Source: Eumeta japonica (Eukaryota > Arthropoda > Insecta > Lepidoptera > Psychidae). Taken from it: a stretch of DNA of 64,000 nt. Both the position numbers and the translations under genes were made by a program. Shown piece after piece: positions 22,130 to 33,296 of this stretch. Location: contig BGZK01000140.1 in NCBI GenBank assembly GCA_005406025.1, forward strand, positions 434,001 to 498,000. The letters run 5' to 3'. The notes under the pieces were generated by a model. That model had not been told where the DNA came from and did not search any database. It saw only the letters and a program-made list of their open reading frames with translations. The stretch's first letter is position 1, and the number at the start of each line of letters is the position of its first letter.

Positions 22130-22680
22130 AAATTAGCAGGGAACGACATGTTGCCACTCAGGCGCATTGATGTGGCGTTCAAAATCCACTTGCACTCGAT
22201 AATTACTACCGATATGGTTACAGGAGCAGACAGCGCCAATTCGACAAATATCGCCGTCGGTGACGATATATCGGTTACGTGCAGACAGATGAAAATAAAC
22301 GACTTGATCTTTAATACATATTATCATTTGAAAAAGAAATATGAGATTTCAAACACCGGGACTATGCTCATGACCGTAATTGTTACTGGTCAGTTAAATA
22401 TTATTTCTTGAATTGGTACTGAGTAGTGGCAGGCTTTTGTCAGGCCATTTCCGACAACTACCTCCCATGACATCAATGAGACGCTTGTACCTCGAGGCTT
22501 CCACGCTGACTCGTGCCGGTTCCGGGCCGTCAGCCCTCGTCGTCACCGACACGACGCTCTGCGAGGCGCGGGGCGAGCGGTTTGACGCGATTTCAGAGTC
22601 ATCGGCCGAACCCAACACCTTCTGGTTTGAAGACAATGCTCTTGACTACTCAACCACCGTCGTCTGAAATTAGAAATATT
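22130..22680. other. GC-richer segment with overlapping frames on both strands
   Basis: From about 22,140 to 22,650 composition is much richer in G+C than the flanks, peaking at 22,490-22,640. Open frames of 64-89 codons run on both strands. On the minus strand a good splice acceptor, ATTTCTAATTTCAG, lies at 22,664-22,677, but the 80-codon frame below it is separated from it by a TAG, and its apparent start is TTG rather than ATG. The content could be a broken mobile-element coding region, a terminal exon, or a regulatory patch. I recognise no domain. Confidence 0.35.
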
Positions 22681-22949
22681 ACAATTATATACTTCGCTGA
22701 ATTCAATAACCGCCTATTCAAATGGAGTATGAGCTCTAACTTGACCAATCGTAAATATAGGGTGACTGCGAAACGCCTTTAATTCGTGACAGGTCGTGTG
22801 GGTCATTTTTTTGCAAACTAACATACGAGGTATATATTCAATTTATCGAGACATATTTTACTTTGTTGATCTTATTATTGAAATTAAAAACATAGAAATT
22901 TGTATACATAGCGTCTACATATAAAATAATTACTCGTTTATTGTTATTA

Positions 22950-22954
<5 letters not shown>

Positions 22955-23032
<78 letters not shown>
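22955..23032. repeat. (TA)39 microsatellite
   Basis: This is 78 bp of uninterrupted TA followed by CGTATATA. The minus-strand frame of 68 codons reading repeated Tyr-Ile is an artefact of it. Confidence 0.97.
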
Positions 23033-23033
<1 letters not shown>

Positions 23034-23159
23034 GTATATATCAATCAATATTCCAGAACATGCTTATAAAAAAATTATAAAATCTTTTTTGAATACTAAT
23101 CTAACCTACAAGAAGTTAAACTGTCTGCACGTAATGATATAATCGAGATATTTGTTTGT

Positions 23160-23420
23160 TTTGCTGTTTACATAAACCGCTTGGCGACACACGTTCGTAC
23201 AACAATGGCGTCGTTCAATGCGCGTCGCTTTAAACAACAACATAACAAACACCATTTATTCAAAGCGTCGTGATGTCATCCCGCAGCATTCTTATGCGCT
23301 CTTGTTTTACGATCGCATGTTGTGCCTACCGCGTAAACAAACGTCGGCAACACCTGAATCGTAATTCGAATGCTGGCGAACACGCGGGCCGTCAAGAAAA
23401 TGAAAGCCGTTTGTAGAAGG
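23160..23420. promoter_or_regulatory. CpG-containing patch with a 22-codon ORF
   Basis: CpG is moderately enriched. An ATG at 23,205 in good context (CAACAATGG) opens a 22-codon frame reading MASFNARRFKQQHNKHHLF and three more residues, stopping at 23,271-23,273. It has a plausible start but no supporting evidence, and may be chance. Confidence 0.25.
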
Positions 23421-24048
23421 TAACAATTGAAAGATTCGATTTTTCATAGATCTAATCGCCAATATATCGGCGGTCAAGATCCATAAATAAGAAAGAATTG
23501 GTAATACGCAAAATCATTAACTTATCTTATTCCTTGATATAGAATAGTAATTTAAAAACTGTTACTTATTCTACACCTAATTGCAATCCATTATGTTTTG
23601 CCGATTTGTATTGCAACTGTAGTGAGAGATGCGAATGCTGAGTGCTTGCATCGTGTCCCAAATGGTGAACTCATTATATTATTATTATATATGACCATAA
23701 ATTAATAATTTAGTTGCAAATTTGTATCTCTGGTAAGAATTTTTTACATAATAATTACATTATTCGAAATAATTTGATCTGACGGTTTCCAAAACCTATT
23801 TTATAATTGTGAAATAGACGAGACTGATTACCTTTTCTTTTATACGTATCATATTTTTATGTATATATATAAAATAAAAATACCACATATTCATTACTCA
23901 CGATATCTCAGATAGTATAAAGCATATAAATTGGAAACTTGATCGTAGTTTCTTGTTATGGAATATTTCATTTCGTATAAGGACTATTAAATTTGAAATC
24001 AACATTGCTTGTTATAAGAAAGTTGACTATATGTATTAATGTTATGAA

Positions 24049-24243
24049 CCATGAAGTTAGTACGATCTGAAGTTATTCAAGTGGTGCGCAAATTGTAAGT
24101 ACTTATTCTATTGTACAATCGCAGTCTAACGCACGTATGTATATCGTCTAAATCGGTCAGTAGTTTAATGCAACTAAGTGATAGCACACATTCGAAATAT
24201 GATATATATTGAATCGTGATAAATAAATAAATAAATAAATATG

Positions 24244-24283
<40 letters not shown>

Positions 24284-24364
24284 CGTTGAACTGCGAGTGT
24301 ATAATAGAATAAGTACTTACGATTTGCACCACTTGAATAACCTCAGATCGTACTAACTTCATGG
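24049..24364. repeat. foldback element with ~83-bp inverted arms
   Basis: The left arm, 24,049-24,133, begins CCATGAAGTTAGTACGATCT. The right arm, 24,282-24,364, is its reverse complement with about six substitutions and one 2-base indel. Similarity extends weakly outward by another 14 bases on both sides. The 148-bp centre holds (AAAT)n at about 24,220-24,240, (TA)n and (TG)n at 24,244-24,283, and a GGTCAGTAGTTTAATGC phrase of the Helitron-like family. I find no target duplication. Confidence 0.85.
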
Positions 24365-25420
24365 TGTGTTACATTGATGCGTCACATGCTGAACTATTGT
24401 TCCTAATGTGCCAAAAGAAGTAAAACTTAAACAACACTTGTTTATAATAAAGGTGCTTACGCGCAACAAATCGCAGTTTTACGAATTTAGGCATAGCAAC
24501 CAATGAACACTCTTGTCGTTTGCATATATGTAAGTTCAAAAGGAAAACAGTCTGCGGCCGGTGATGTTTGCGTCATCGGGATTTTATAAATGTCGGATGA
24601 TCCCGAAACGATGGTGTTTGCAATTCGATCGTTCGGATTATACACCTGAGCGACACACATCCGCTCCCGTTACTTCATCAGTGTCGATTTGTGAATCAAT
24701 TTCTGGAATAATTCGCGAATTGAATGCGCTCCTGTCCGTTTATATATATTTTTTTTATGAGTAAACGAAAGTGGGTCAAAATAAGTGTCATGGACTCACA
24801 GCCGCGCGAATGTTAATACATATTAACAAGCCGAAAAAATGAAACAATGTAAGCGCGAAGTTTTCATTAATGAATTCCTTTTCATCGATTCGCTATACCG
24901 TTTCGTTCGATAACTGGACATTTATTTATTATTAGCTACTCACTAACTGGACAATTAATTCAGACGACGTACACGTATCGTATGAATATGTTCATAGTGT
25001 TCTTATTTCGTAACAGTGAATCGGGTCGTCATTATCCAAACAATTACCTAATATAAAATAATTAGTCCTAGTAGACAATGGCAATAGCAGAACATACTTA
25101 ACTAAGTCCATGAACTAGATGAGAGGACTAAAGACGTTGTGATTTTTAGGCAAAAAGCAGAAAGTTTAAATATTTACTTTTATATTATTATATTTATCCA
25201 GACTACTTTTATCGTTATAACTGGTTCGATTGCGTGGCTTAAATTAGAATTTCGAATTTTTTAGGAAAAACTACAAATTTTAATAGTATATCTAGTATTG
25301 CTTAAAAACTAGAAAATATGAATGCAATGGAATATAAATGAAAGGATCATCGTTTATTGATCCAGTTGCTGTATAAACAGTGCAAGATTTGATTTGGAAC
25401 CCCTCTTTCATACGGCATAG
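24365..25420. other. noncoding stretch
   Basis: No gene is recognised. The 67-codon frame at 24,561-24,764 has no domain or splice support. Composition is mixed, with slight CpG enrichment at 24,550-24,740. Confidence 0.45.
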
Positions 25421-26280
25421 TTTATACAATCTTATCCCTCCGACGACCGGAAAGCGACTGACGCGTGCCGCGCGCGTGGCGGACGCGTGTCGCCACCTAT
25501 TGTGCGACGTTGTTATTAGTCACTATCCAGAGGGTAGTTTGAAAGTTGTGCGTTTTGTTTCGAAAGAGCTTTATAAGAGCGCTGCATGATCTCACAATGC
25601 TATTATTTATTATCCGGTGAGGGTGCTATTCCGAAATAATATCAAAAATGATTTTGTTTAAAACAAAACGTATGAAAAACTCCGTCGATATTGATTAGAT
25701 AACTTATATACAGTTTTTTATTTCTCTTAATGTTTATGCAATATATAAAAATAGAAACGGAAAGCACCATTCAAGCCTGGGCCAAAAATGAGCTAATTCC
25801 AATTACCGACATACGCACTTAAGTACTTAACAATAACGTTCAGTTTCCCGAAGCAAAATATTCTTTTTACATACAAAGTTGCTTATTTGTCTATCGATGT
25901 ACATACATATATATGATATGGATATACATCCAAACATTTTTCACTAATTTGAAGCCATATTTATATTTTCAGTATTTCGTATCATTTCCTGCAACCACTC
26001 GCACATTCCGAGATAGCATTATCGCCCGTCCTCCGACTGCCGTCGGGCCGCGCGTCGCCGTACCGAAGGACTACCACGGAAATAAAACATGTAAATCTAT
26101 TTACGCCTTACGCCTCCCCGATGCGTTTCGAATGTTGTGTACACAATGTCCAGAAGCACTTCGGCGCCAGATGGCCGACGCCCCCCCGCGCCCCGCCCTC
26201 TTCCAATTACCCGCGGCGAGGATATCCTGCGCCGAGGTGTTATTCGCACCTCGGCCGACATCGTCTCGTTTATTTTGTTG
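25421..26280. promoter_or_regulatory. two CpG-rich patches (25.43-25.52 and 26.00-26.27 kb)
   Basis: The first contains GACGCGTGCCGCGCGCGTGG. The second contains GCCGTCGGGCCGCGCGTCGC and a CCCCCCCGCGCCCCGCCC-like run. A 122-codon plus-strand frame (25,913-26,281) and an 80-codon minus-strand frame overlap in the second patch. The plus frame starts in AT-rich DNA, has no domain, and is most simply composition-driven, although a lineage-specific exon cannot be excluded. Confidence 0.3.
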
Positions 26281-26414
26281 AATAAAATATAATAAATAGA
26301 TAGTGTCGTTTTTGTTACCTCGAGTACTAAATGCCCTCCACAAGTTACATATTCATAATCTTAACATTTGTCAACTATCAACGTAACAGTTTTGATAATG
26401 TCAGTACTTATAAC

Positions 26415-26640
26415 CAGTGGCGTAGCTAGCCTGAGTGTCACCCGGGGCGGATTTAAAGTGACACCCTAAAAATTAAAACTGTTGACTTAAAGAAAAACTG
26501 TAATGATAAACAATATTTTATATCTCGTTGTGCGGTTTTTGTGAATCAAAATTTGCGGTCAGATGAACTCGGGTGTCACCCCTGAATGGGTGGCACCCGG
26601 TGCGGGCCGCCCCCACCGCCCACCCCTAGCTACGCCACTG
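26415..26640. mobile_element. hAT-type MITE with exact 8-bp target duplication
   Basis: The element is 226 bp long. Its ends read CAGTGGCGTAGCTAG inward from both sides, a perfect 15-bp terminal inverted repeat. The flanks are the identical octamer CTTATAAC (26,407-26,414 and 26,641-26,648). Subterminal GTGTCACCC-type blocks are also inverted. This is the classic structure of a non-autonomous hAT element, and the CAGTGGCGTAGC terminus is widespread in insects. No ORF is present. Confidence 0.93.
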
Positions 26641-26648
26641 CTTATAAC

Positions 26649-27304
26649 AAGCTAATTGCCGACGTATATATATATTCGCCGTGTGTGGCGCAATATATAT
26701 TTTGTGATCTTTAAAAGAATACTCCACAATACATATTTATAATATTAATTTTACGCATGTAGATCGATTCATATTTAAATTAATTTCTATTCTATCGTAC
26801 CCTAATAAAAATAATACATAAATAAAAATAATTAACAGAAAATGATACATTGATAATTCGAATACAAAAAAATATATATATATTAAATATCGGAATTCTG
26901 CAGCAGTAACAACGTTTAATGTGCTCTCGTAATTTTTATCTTACAATTTTTTTGGCCTATATCATATTACATTATTAAATTATGTTATTAATTTAAAACT
27001 ACATATAGTCGGAGATAACTGCTAACACTAAAAATAATTTTTTTTAATGTACTTACTAACATTAAATAAAGCTTCGCTTCCTTGTTTCATTTTTATTTTT
27101 ATTTCGTTCTGTAATAGAAGTGCAAGTAATAAAAGGCTATTTATTTTATTTTATTTATTTTATAATGATAATGGTAATGCAAAACAAATCGTTAATGCTA
27201 TTGCCATTAATGACTAATTAAGTTGTCGTATTAGACCCATGCATTTAGCTTATGTGTTCTGCAGTTACAAACAATCCTTATAAAGCTTGTCTCGTATAAA
27301 TTAA
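26649..27304. other. very AT-rich noncoding stretch
   Basis: No gene is seen. TA-rich runs occur at about 26,665 and 26,875. Several TTTATTTTATTTTATT runs lie near 27,135-27,165. Confidence 0.5.
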
Positions 27305-27840
27305 CTAGCTTTCCGCCCGCAGTTTCTCCCGCTAGGACATAGATTGTGTTCCTCCATCTTTTATATTGAAAGATTTTGTTGTCAATCTCAATTTCCCTCC
27401 AGCTCTCAATTCAGTTCTCGCCACTGTTCTTGATTGAAATCACAGTCGGTCACACTATTGATTCTAATTCCGGTCTCAAACTCTGTTTCGACTCGAACCC
27501 TTTCTCAATTTTCCCCGTTTTTCAGAAATCAAATCAGCATCGTAATCAAAGGTCGAGAGTAGGTTTTTGTTGTTTTGTTATTTTGAACGTTGTTGTTACT
27601 TCGAATTGTGACATCAATAAGCCTTCGATGATAACAATTATTATTTGCATTGTAACTTCTCGGGTTAGATAAGGGTAAATGAGGATAACTGTTTTCCTGA
27701 TATCTGTTTTAAATAAAATAAAGCTTACATTTTGCACCAAGCCAAGCTCTGTCTATTCATGAAAACTGAATTAAAATCCGTTCATTAATTTCAGAGATAT
27801 GTGCGACCAGATAGAAAAACAGACACGAAAAACTTGAAAA
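27305..27840 (-). mobile_element. Helitron-like repeat with pyrimidine-rich GATTCC-type interior
   Basis: CTAG at 27,305 is followed by CTTTCCGCCCGCAGTTTCTC. The interior at 27,360-27,560 is a stop-poor run of units such as CAATCT, CAATTT, GATTCT and GAACCC. The far end has TGAATTAAAATCCGTTCATT and AGATAGAAAAACAGACAC, the usual 5' side in reverse. The 98-codon plus-strand frame inside the hexamer run is therefore not a gene. Confidence 0.65.
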
Positions 27841-29180
27841 TCGTTGTTTTCTCTCATACTACCTTTCTCTCATCGTTCCCTCTCCATTTTTCATACACGC
27901 CTTCAATGTACAGACACACCGGGTTCTATCGTTTTATTACACGTGTAAAAAGGTTGCTCCACCTCTAACTTTATTATTGATCGACTGCACGCAGTTGTAA
28001 TGTATTTCCAAGTACGGGACAATTTTTAATGTCGATTATTAATAAGTCGAATGTTCAATGAAATAAGTCCTTGGTATATAATTATAGCGAGAGATAAGTG
28101 GAGTCGCGCATCTGGACGCTTTGAGCTGTATTCACATGTTTTCTATACTGAAAAGTTTCTGTAATTTATTACAATAATCGTGACCGCATTCAACGCACAG
28201 TAAGTATTTGTAAAAGGTGAATTAGAAGTATAAAACAGACCCTAATCAACAATGATATTATATTTTTGTAAGTAATAGGCCGCCAATCATTTTATGATTG
28301 TTTGATTAACTTTGAATAAAGGACTGGACTAAATAAAAGTAATTTAGAAATCTTTAATTCTAGCCTATTTTCAAACACGGACACTAAATTTTATAAAGTA
28401 ATACGTCATACCTTATACATTTCTTATTTTTTGAGTTCAAAAAGGAAAACAAAATCCTATTACTATCATATTGTTGTACCTGTATGTCTCCGTAGTCTGC
28501 CTGTTTCTTTCTCTGTCGGCTTTTCAAAAAACTTTTCCTCAGAAATGGATAAAGCTTATGAGAATTTTAACTTAATAAAATGAATACAGATTTCTAAGAT
28601 TTACGGTCCCTTAAAGATGTATGTATGTAATTCGAGCTTCTAAGTCAAAACAAACAAAATCAAATCACATCTCGTAAATCCACTCATCAAAGTCTATAAA
28701 TACTTTACGTTGACCTAAAATCATAAAATTTGGAACAAAACAAGATCTTGCGGTTTAAATAAAAAAAAACCAAAATTGTTAATTTGTGTATGAAATAATT
28801 TTTTTTACGATTACAACCAGACATTTGGAGATGCAATAGCGACCGTGATGTAAATCGATGAACGGATATATTTTTTACTTCCAACTATAATAATTAAAGA
28901 TTTTCAAAAATTCGAAAATTTAAAAAATTTATTCCAATTTTTTTTTGTGAAAAATAAGCAACTCCATTTCTAAGAAACCACACGAAACTCGAGACCTACT
29001 TGCACTTGCCCGGTTGTTTTGAATAGACAACGTTCAAATCCTAAAATTGTCACCATTTGGGATGGCAAACTGCAATTTATCAATATATTTCGATTCTAAG
29101 AAAATAATTTTACATTTAGTTACACACAAACGAATAAGTCGTTCTGCATTTAAAACAAAAACGCAGCATAGACGATTCTG
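27841..29180. other. AT-rich noncoding stretch
   Basis: I see no gene. A segment at 28,470-28,580 (CTGTATGTCTCCGTAGTCTG, then TTTCTCTGTCGGC) resembles dispersed-repeat heads but is too decayed to place. Confidence 0.45.
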
Positions 29181-29415
29181 AAAAACCAGAACGATCAGCC
29201 GACCGCGTGTGTCCGCCGCCTGACGCGAGCCGGCAGGCCCGCGTCAATCCGGCGGAGGGCACGTGGCTTCCGGCCGGCGGTCGCGTTCGGAAACGACTGT
29301 TTACCTCCGTATTAGTTTATATCGGGCGACGATTGACGCGGCCTCTTCAGTTACAAGCTCGGTAACGCCTCCCGCTACTACGGGACGCGTTACCGACCGT
29401 TGGAATGCGAGGCAT
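29181..29415. promoter_or_regulatory. strong CpG-rich patch
   Basis: This is one of the most CpG-dense short blocks in the window (for example CCGCCTGACGCGAGCCGGCA and CTTCCGGCCGGCGGTCGCGT). It lies directly before a Helitron-like repeat. There is no coding frame of note. It is a candidate regulatory element on composition alone. Confidence 0.35.
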
Positions 29416-29437
29416 TACGAGATTAGATTATGAAAAA

Positions 29438-29725
29438 CTAGCTTTCGCCCGCGGTTCCGTCCGTCACCTTTTAAATTGTCCGATCGCTCTGTCAATCGTG
29501 TGCCCGATCTCGGTCCCGCTCTAGATCCTGGTCGCGCTTCCATTTCGATTCCGGTGAAGTTATCCCGGAGTGAACTATGTTCTTGGACCGAAAACGAATG
29601 CATGACGGTCTTAGTCACGATTGTGATCCTAGACCGATGTCTACAGCTACATTACATTACTACAAGCTACATTACCTCAACGTTTCATAGAAATCCGTTT
29701 AGTAGCGTTTGTGTGAAAAGCTAAT
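29438..29725 (-). mobile_element. Helitron-like repeat
   Basis: CTAG at 29,438 leads into CTTTCGCCCGCGGTTCCGTC, a well-preserved family 3' end in reverse. A GATCTC/GATCCT/GATTCC unit run follows (29,480-29,560). The other end carries CAACGTTTCATAGAAATCCG and TTTAGTAGCGTTTGTGTG. A short CTACATTACATTACTACAAG duplication is inside. The 82-codon plus and 67-codon minus frames are shadows of this repeat. Confidence 0.68.
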
Positions 29726-29954
29726 AAACAACTTATCCTTTTTCACAAACTTTCTCGTGTATAATATTAACAGGAAGTTATATTAATATTATCTAGTTAA
29801 GAATCATGATACATACTAACATATGACTTTGCCTTTGAATTTTCGCTCGGACGAACGTTGTACATGTACTATATTTATTTGTTCATATTTTAAGTCCTAA
29901 GAAGTTACAATAGCAAGTCTTAAAGCCCCTTGTACATTCTTGAAAACTGATATT

Positions 29955-30125
29955 TAACGGAGTGTCACTTTTAAAATAAAATTTGCGTTCCACTTCCTCC
30001 TTTTAACCGTCGCGCGGGCTAAAACCCGTCAAAAGGAAGACTCGGAAAGCGAATTTTATATTAAAGTTCACTTTTTGTCAAATGCCAGTTTAAAAAGGAG
30101 GTAGCGGAAGAGACCCTTAGATTTT
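29955..30125. repeat. imperfect inverted-repeat element, relative at 35.95 kb
   Basis: The left part, with GTGTCACTTTTAAAATAAAA then TTTGCGTTCCACTTCCTCC, is mirrored by GGAAAGCGAATTTTATATTA then AAGTTCACTTTTTGTC and GGAGGTAGCGGAAGAGACCC. The same block occurs at about 35,950-36,020 (GGAACGCAAAATTAATTTTA then TAAGTGACTTTTTGTTAGCG and GAAGAGGCC). The layout is that of a short palindromic MITE. Ends and target duplication are not clear. Confidence 0.5.
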
Positions 30126-32695
30126 ATACGCGCGACACAACCCAACTAGCAAAGGTGGTCGCATAATGGTCCGGACAATGTTTTTATCTCGACCTAAGGG
30201 AACATACGCACACTACGTGACCCGTTCACAGGGGATTTCAAAATACCACACATGATCACGGGACGGGGAAGAGCTTTAAGGCTTCATCAGGTAGTCAGAG
30301 AATTCTCGCGCCATTTCGGAGATATATTCAAATTATGGCGCGCAGCGTTCAGCACTTTTTTAAGCTCACAGATGGCAACACTAACGCAAATACGCCGGGA
30401 CGCTAGCTGATTTAAAACTGATAGCTTTTATACTCATTCAGAAGTGGTGCGCTTATATAACAAATATTCTATTTGTAGTAAAACGTAAGTACCTGTTACA
30501 ATATGTTTTTACATAAAAAATTTTTCTCCTTGATTATATTAACTTTCTGTTAGCAAAAAAAAAAATTAAAATCATATCTATGAATATTAGCTTACATGAA
30601 AACCAAGGGGGGTGGGGTCTTAGCATATACTATGGTTGGTCACCGTAGTGGTGAGGTGAGGTAAAAAAATTGTAAAATATGGGTCACGTAGTATGGGTGT
30701 GTTCCCTAAGGTTGGTCCACTTCGATTCTATTACAATCGGGTCCACGTGCACATAACGCGAAACAAGAGGAAATTACAAAACTTCCATTCGTATAGTGGC
30801 TGTATTAAAATTCCGGATATCGTTTTATACATATTATTTTTTATTACTTTATTACATGTCATTTTTTCATTGAAGCGATATTAAATATTGCATTAAAGGG
30901 ATTTTATATAGTTATGATTACTATTATATGATATGTTACTACTGAACGTCATATTGTACGGATTTAATTCAATTTGCCGTCTGCCATTTCCATGGTTCTG
31001 TAAAAGACGTGAAAACTCGTAACAAAAAGATTGTATTAAAATCTCAATATAAAATATGACAGTCTTTGCAGACGTAGATAAATATTTAACTAAAAATGAC
31101 TTTAGGTTATTAAATAAAATCTATACGATCATGGACAATAACTCATTTTATTCTGGCAGAAACTTGTTACGGCTGTGAGTATTTCACCCATTCTGTCAAA
31201 TACAAAACCAATTCGTTTCGTGATATACGATAAAAAAATAAATAAAAAAAGCTATGGTATTATGGTTCATTTTGATGTCAACATTGTTTCGAGTTTGCTG
31301 TGTGTGACCATTACAGTAAAGAAGACGAACGTAGCCTTTACTAAACATTCTTAAATTAAGAGTTATTTTTAAGAACTTTAATTACACATCGCGTTTCATA
31401 ATTATTATTATTTTACATCTATCGAATCCATCTATGGAACCTCTCGATTTGTTTTGTTAAACATTTATTTAGTTCTAAAAAGATTTTTCTTACTTTACGC
31501 CTGAAATATACCAGTGGATTTAAGTTTATTCCACTGTTTCAAGTTCATTATTTAAATAATTTATATTGATAAAAACAGAGATAAAATTATTATATAAAAA
31601 ACATGTATTGTCGCGTCAACGTCACAATGAAGGAAAATATAGAAATTCAGTATGTAAAAGTGCCACATAAAACTAATAAATACTTAAAATGTTTATAAAA
31701 ATAACTCACATAGCATTTTCAAAACAAGCTAAGTATAAGTTATTTAAAGCATATTAATCTGAATATTCGTCTTTTGAGCATTGTAGAAATATCGTACGAG
31801 CATAGTCAAAAGTTCTTATACGAAACATGTGTATGACAATACGTTTTGAAAAATGTAAATTTATGACCTTTATATAATTGTCATATAGATATTTTTTAAT
31901 TGACCAGAAACGGGATCACCATTATAACCTCTAATTATTGTCATTTAAATTACTTTTATACCACAACTATACAACTACAAAATCAAGATCACAGCTATGA
32001 CTGTTATAAGATCGTATAATTTGATCGTGTGAGCGTTTCCTGAACTAATTTAAATGACCCAAGTTTCACACAACTAACATTCATGCAAACGACAATAACA
32101 CAATTTCTTGCAATTCGAGATACCACTAGATAACCTCTATACAAACAAATGTTATTTAGTCTCTATATTGTAGGACAACTTTCTTAGTCGGAAAATAATT
32201 AAAGTATGTCATTCAATTAAAACACATACTCTTACCATTTTGTAGGAAGCAGTGTGATTGCCTGTCAGCCGCGGAGGCAGTGGTGTTACAGCTAGTATTG
32301 TAGTAAGATTTTTTTTATCGTAAAAATAAAATATCTTAAAGTGTTTTAGCAAAGAATATCACAGACAAGTAAGTTTGTGATAGGATTATTTAACGTATTC
32401 AGATATTGTGTATCGAAATTAGTACAGCATCAAAAAATGCGGCAATTGAGCTAAACTAATTTCAATTAGTATGTTGTCGAGTGAGAAAAATGCGCCGTAA
32501 ACAGCATTTCTATGAGTTGCCGCAGGCGTTAGATCAGCTTTGCGCCATCGTTCTTATGCTCGCACTGCTGCTTGGACGTGCGTTACTATTGACGCAGAGA
32601 GATTGAACTTTGGATCAACATAATTTTAGCGACTGCTGCAGTTATTTTTGTGTTGTGTCAGCGTCGATCAGTCACGGACTGTTGAGATGTGCCCT
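30126..32695. other. noncoding stretch, mostly AT-rich
   Basis: No supported gene. CpG-containing DNA lies at 30,120-30,410 (for example ATTCTCGCGCCATTTCGG). The remainder, 30,420-32,450, is AT-rich without visible repeats. From 32,480 to 32,690 G+C rises slightly. The 63-codon frame at 30,693-30,884 has no domain. Confidence 0.45.
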
Positions 32696-32699
32696 CGCG

Positions 32700-32985
32700 C
32701 AATCCTTTAGTTGAGACCGGAGGGCTCAGATCGTAGCCCCGTACGTTGGACCAGCGAGGACTGAGGAATGAAACTGATGACCGTTGTCACAAATTCGATG
32801 ACGATTTCCAGAGACGATGACTTGACGTGCTCTCAGAGGCACAGAATGAGTTGTTTAATTTGCCTTAAGTTAATAACTAATTGGTCATTTCACTCGTGGT
32901 TAGGATCGAACTCTGCACCTTCTAATTCAAAGGTCACTCAAATACTGCTCTTAAACTTTAGTTTATAACCTCTAACCTTTAACGA
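32700..32985 (-). mobile_element. SINE-like repeat, family B copy 2
   Basis: It contains the family B block GTGCTCTCAGAGGCACAGAA and TTTGCCTTAAGTTAA. To the right is GGATCGAACTCTGCACC, which reverse-complemented gives a tRNA box-B-like GTTCGATCC. The order and spacing fit a tRNA-derived SINE on the minus strand. The 66-codon plus-strand frame across it is a shadow. Confidence 0.55.
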
Positions 32986-33051
32986 ATGCCCTACCACCGT
33001 TAATAGCTACCAACATAAACAACGTACACGTCAATGATGCGACATGATTTT

Positions 33052-33296
33052 CAGCGGTGAGCTGCAAATACTCATTTGCAATAATTAATTATTAACTGTT
33101 AAAGTTAAACACTAACATATCAAAATATTGATAATATTAGAGATATTGGCACTTTTAATCTAACACCACAAATGTTCAATGTCTTTAAGTCTAACTTACT
33201 CAACTGCCAATTGTGAAGCTTTAACAACGTATCTAGTTTTTCATTTTAACAATTAGAATTTAAGTATTCCAAATAAGAGTTTTAAGCACACCGCTG
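33052..33296. mobile_element. MITE family C, copy 1
   Basis: This is a 245-bp element with long terminal inverted repeats. The left end reads CAGCGGTGAGCTGCAAATAC and the right end, reverse-complemented, CAGCGGTGTGCTTAAAACTC, with similarity continuing for about 60 bp. A second copy lies at 49,849-50,108 and shares interior phrases such as TTGATAATATTAGAGATATT / TCGGTAATATTGGAAATGTT. A TTA flank on the right and TTT on the left suggest a decayed 3-bp duplication. It has no ORF. Confidence 0.75.

Noticed and set aside
23205..23273. 22-codon ORF with good start context
   Set aside because: Too short to separate from chance; no splice or conservation evidence is available. Mentioned within the CpG patch entry.
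25913..26281. 122-codon plus-strand frame
   Set aside because: It starts in AT-rich DNA, enters a CpG-rich patch, has no recognisable domain, and a minus-strand frame overlaps it.
27376..27672. 98-codon plus-strand frame (and frames at 10,483, 10,535 and 29,476)
   Set aside because: They lie in the stop-poor six-base-unit interior of Helitron-like repeats.
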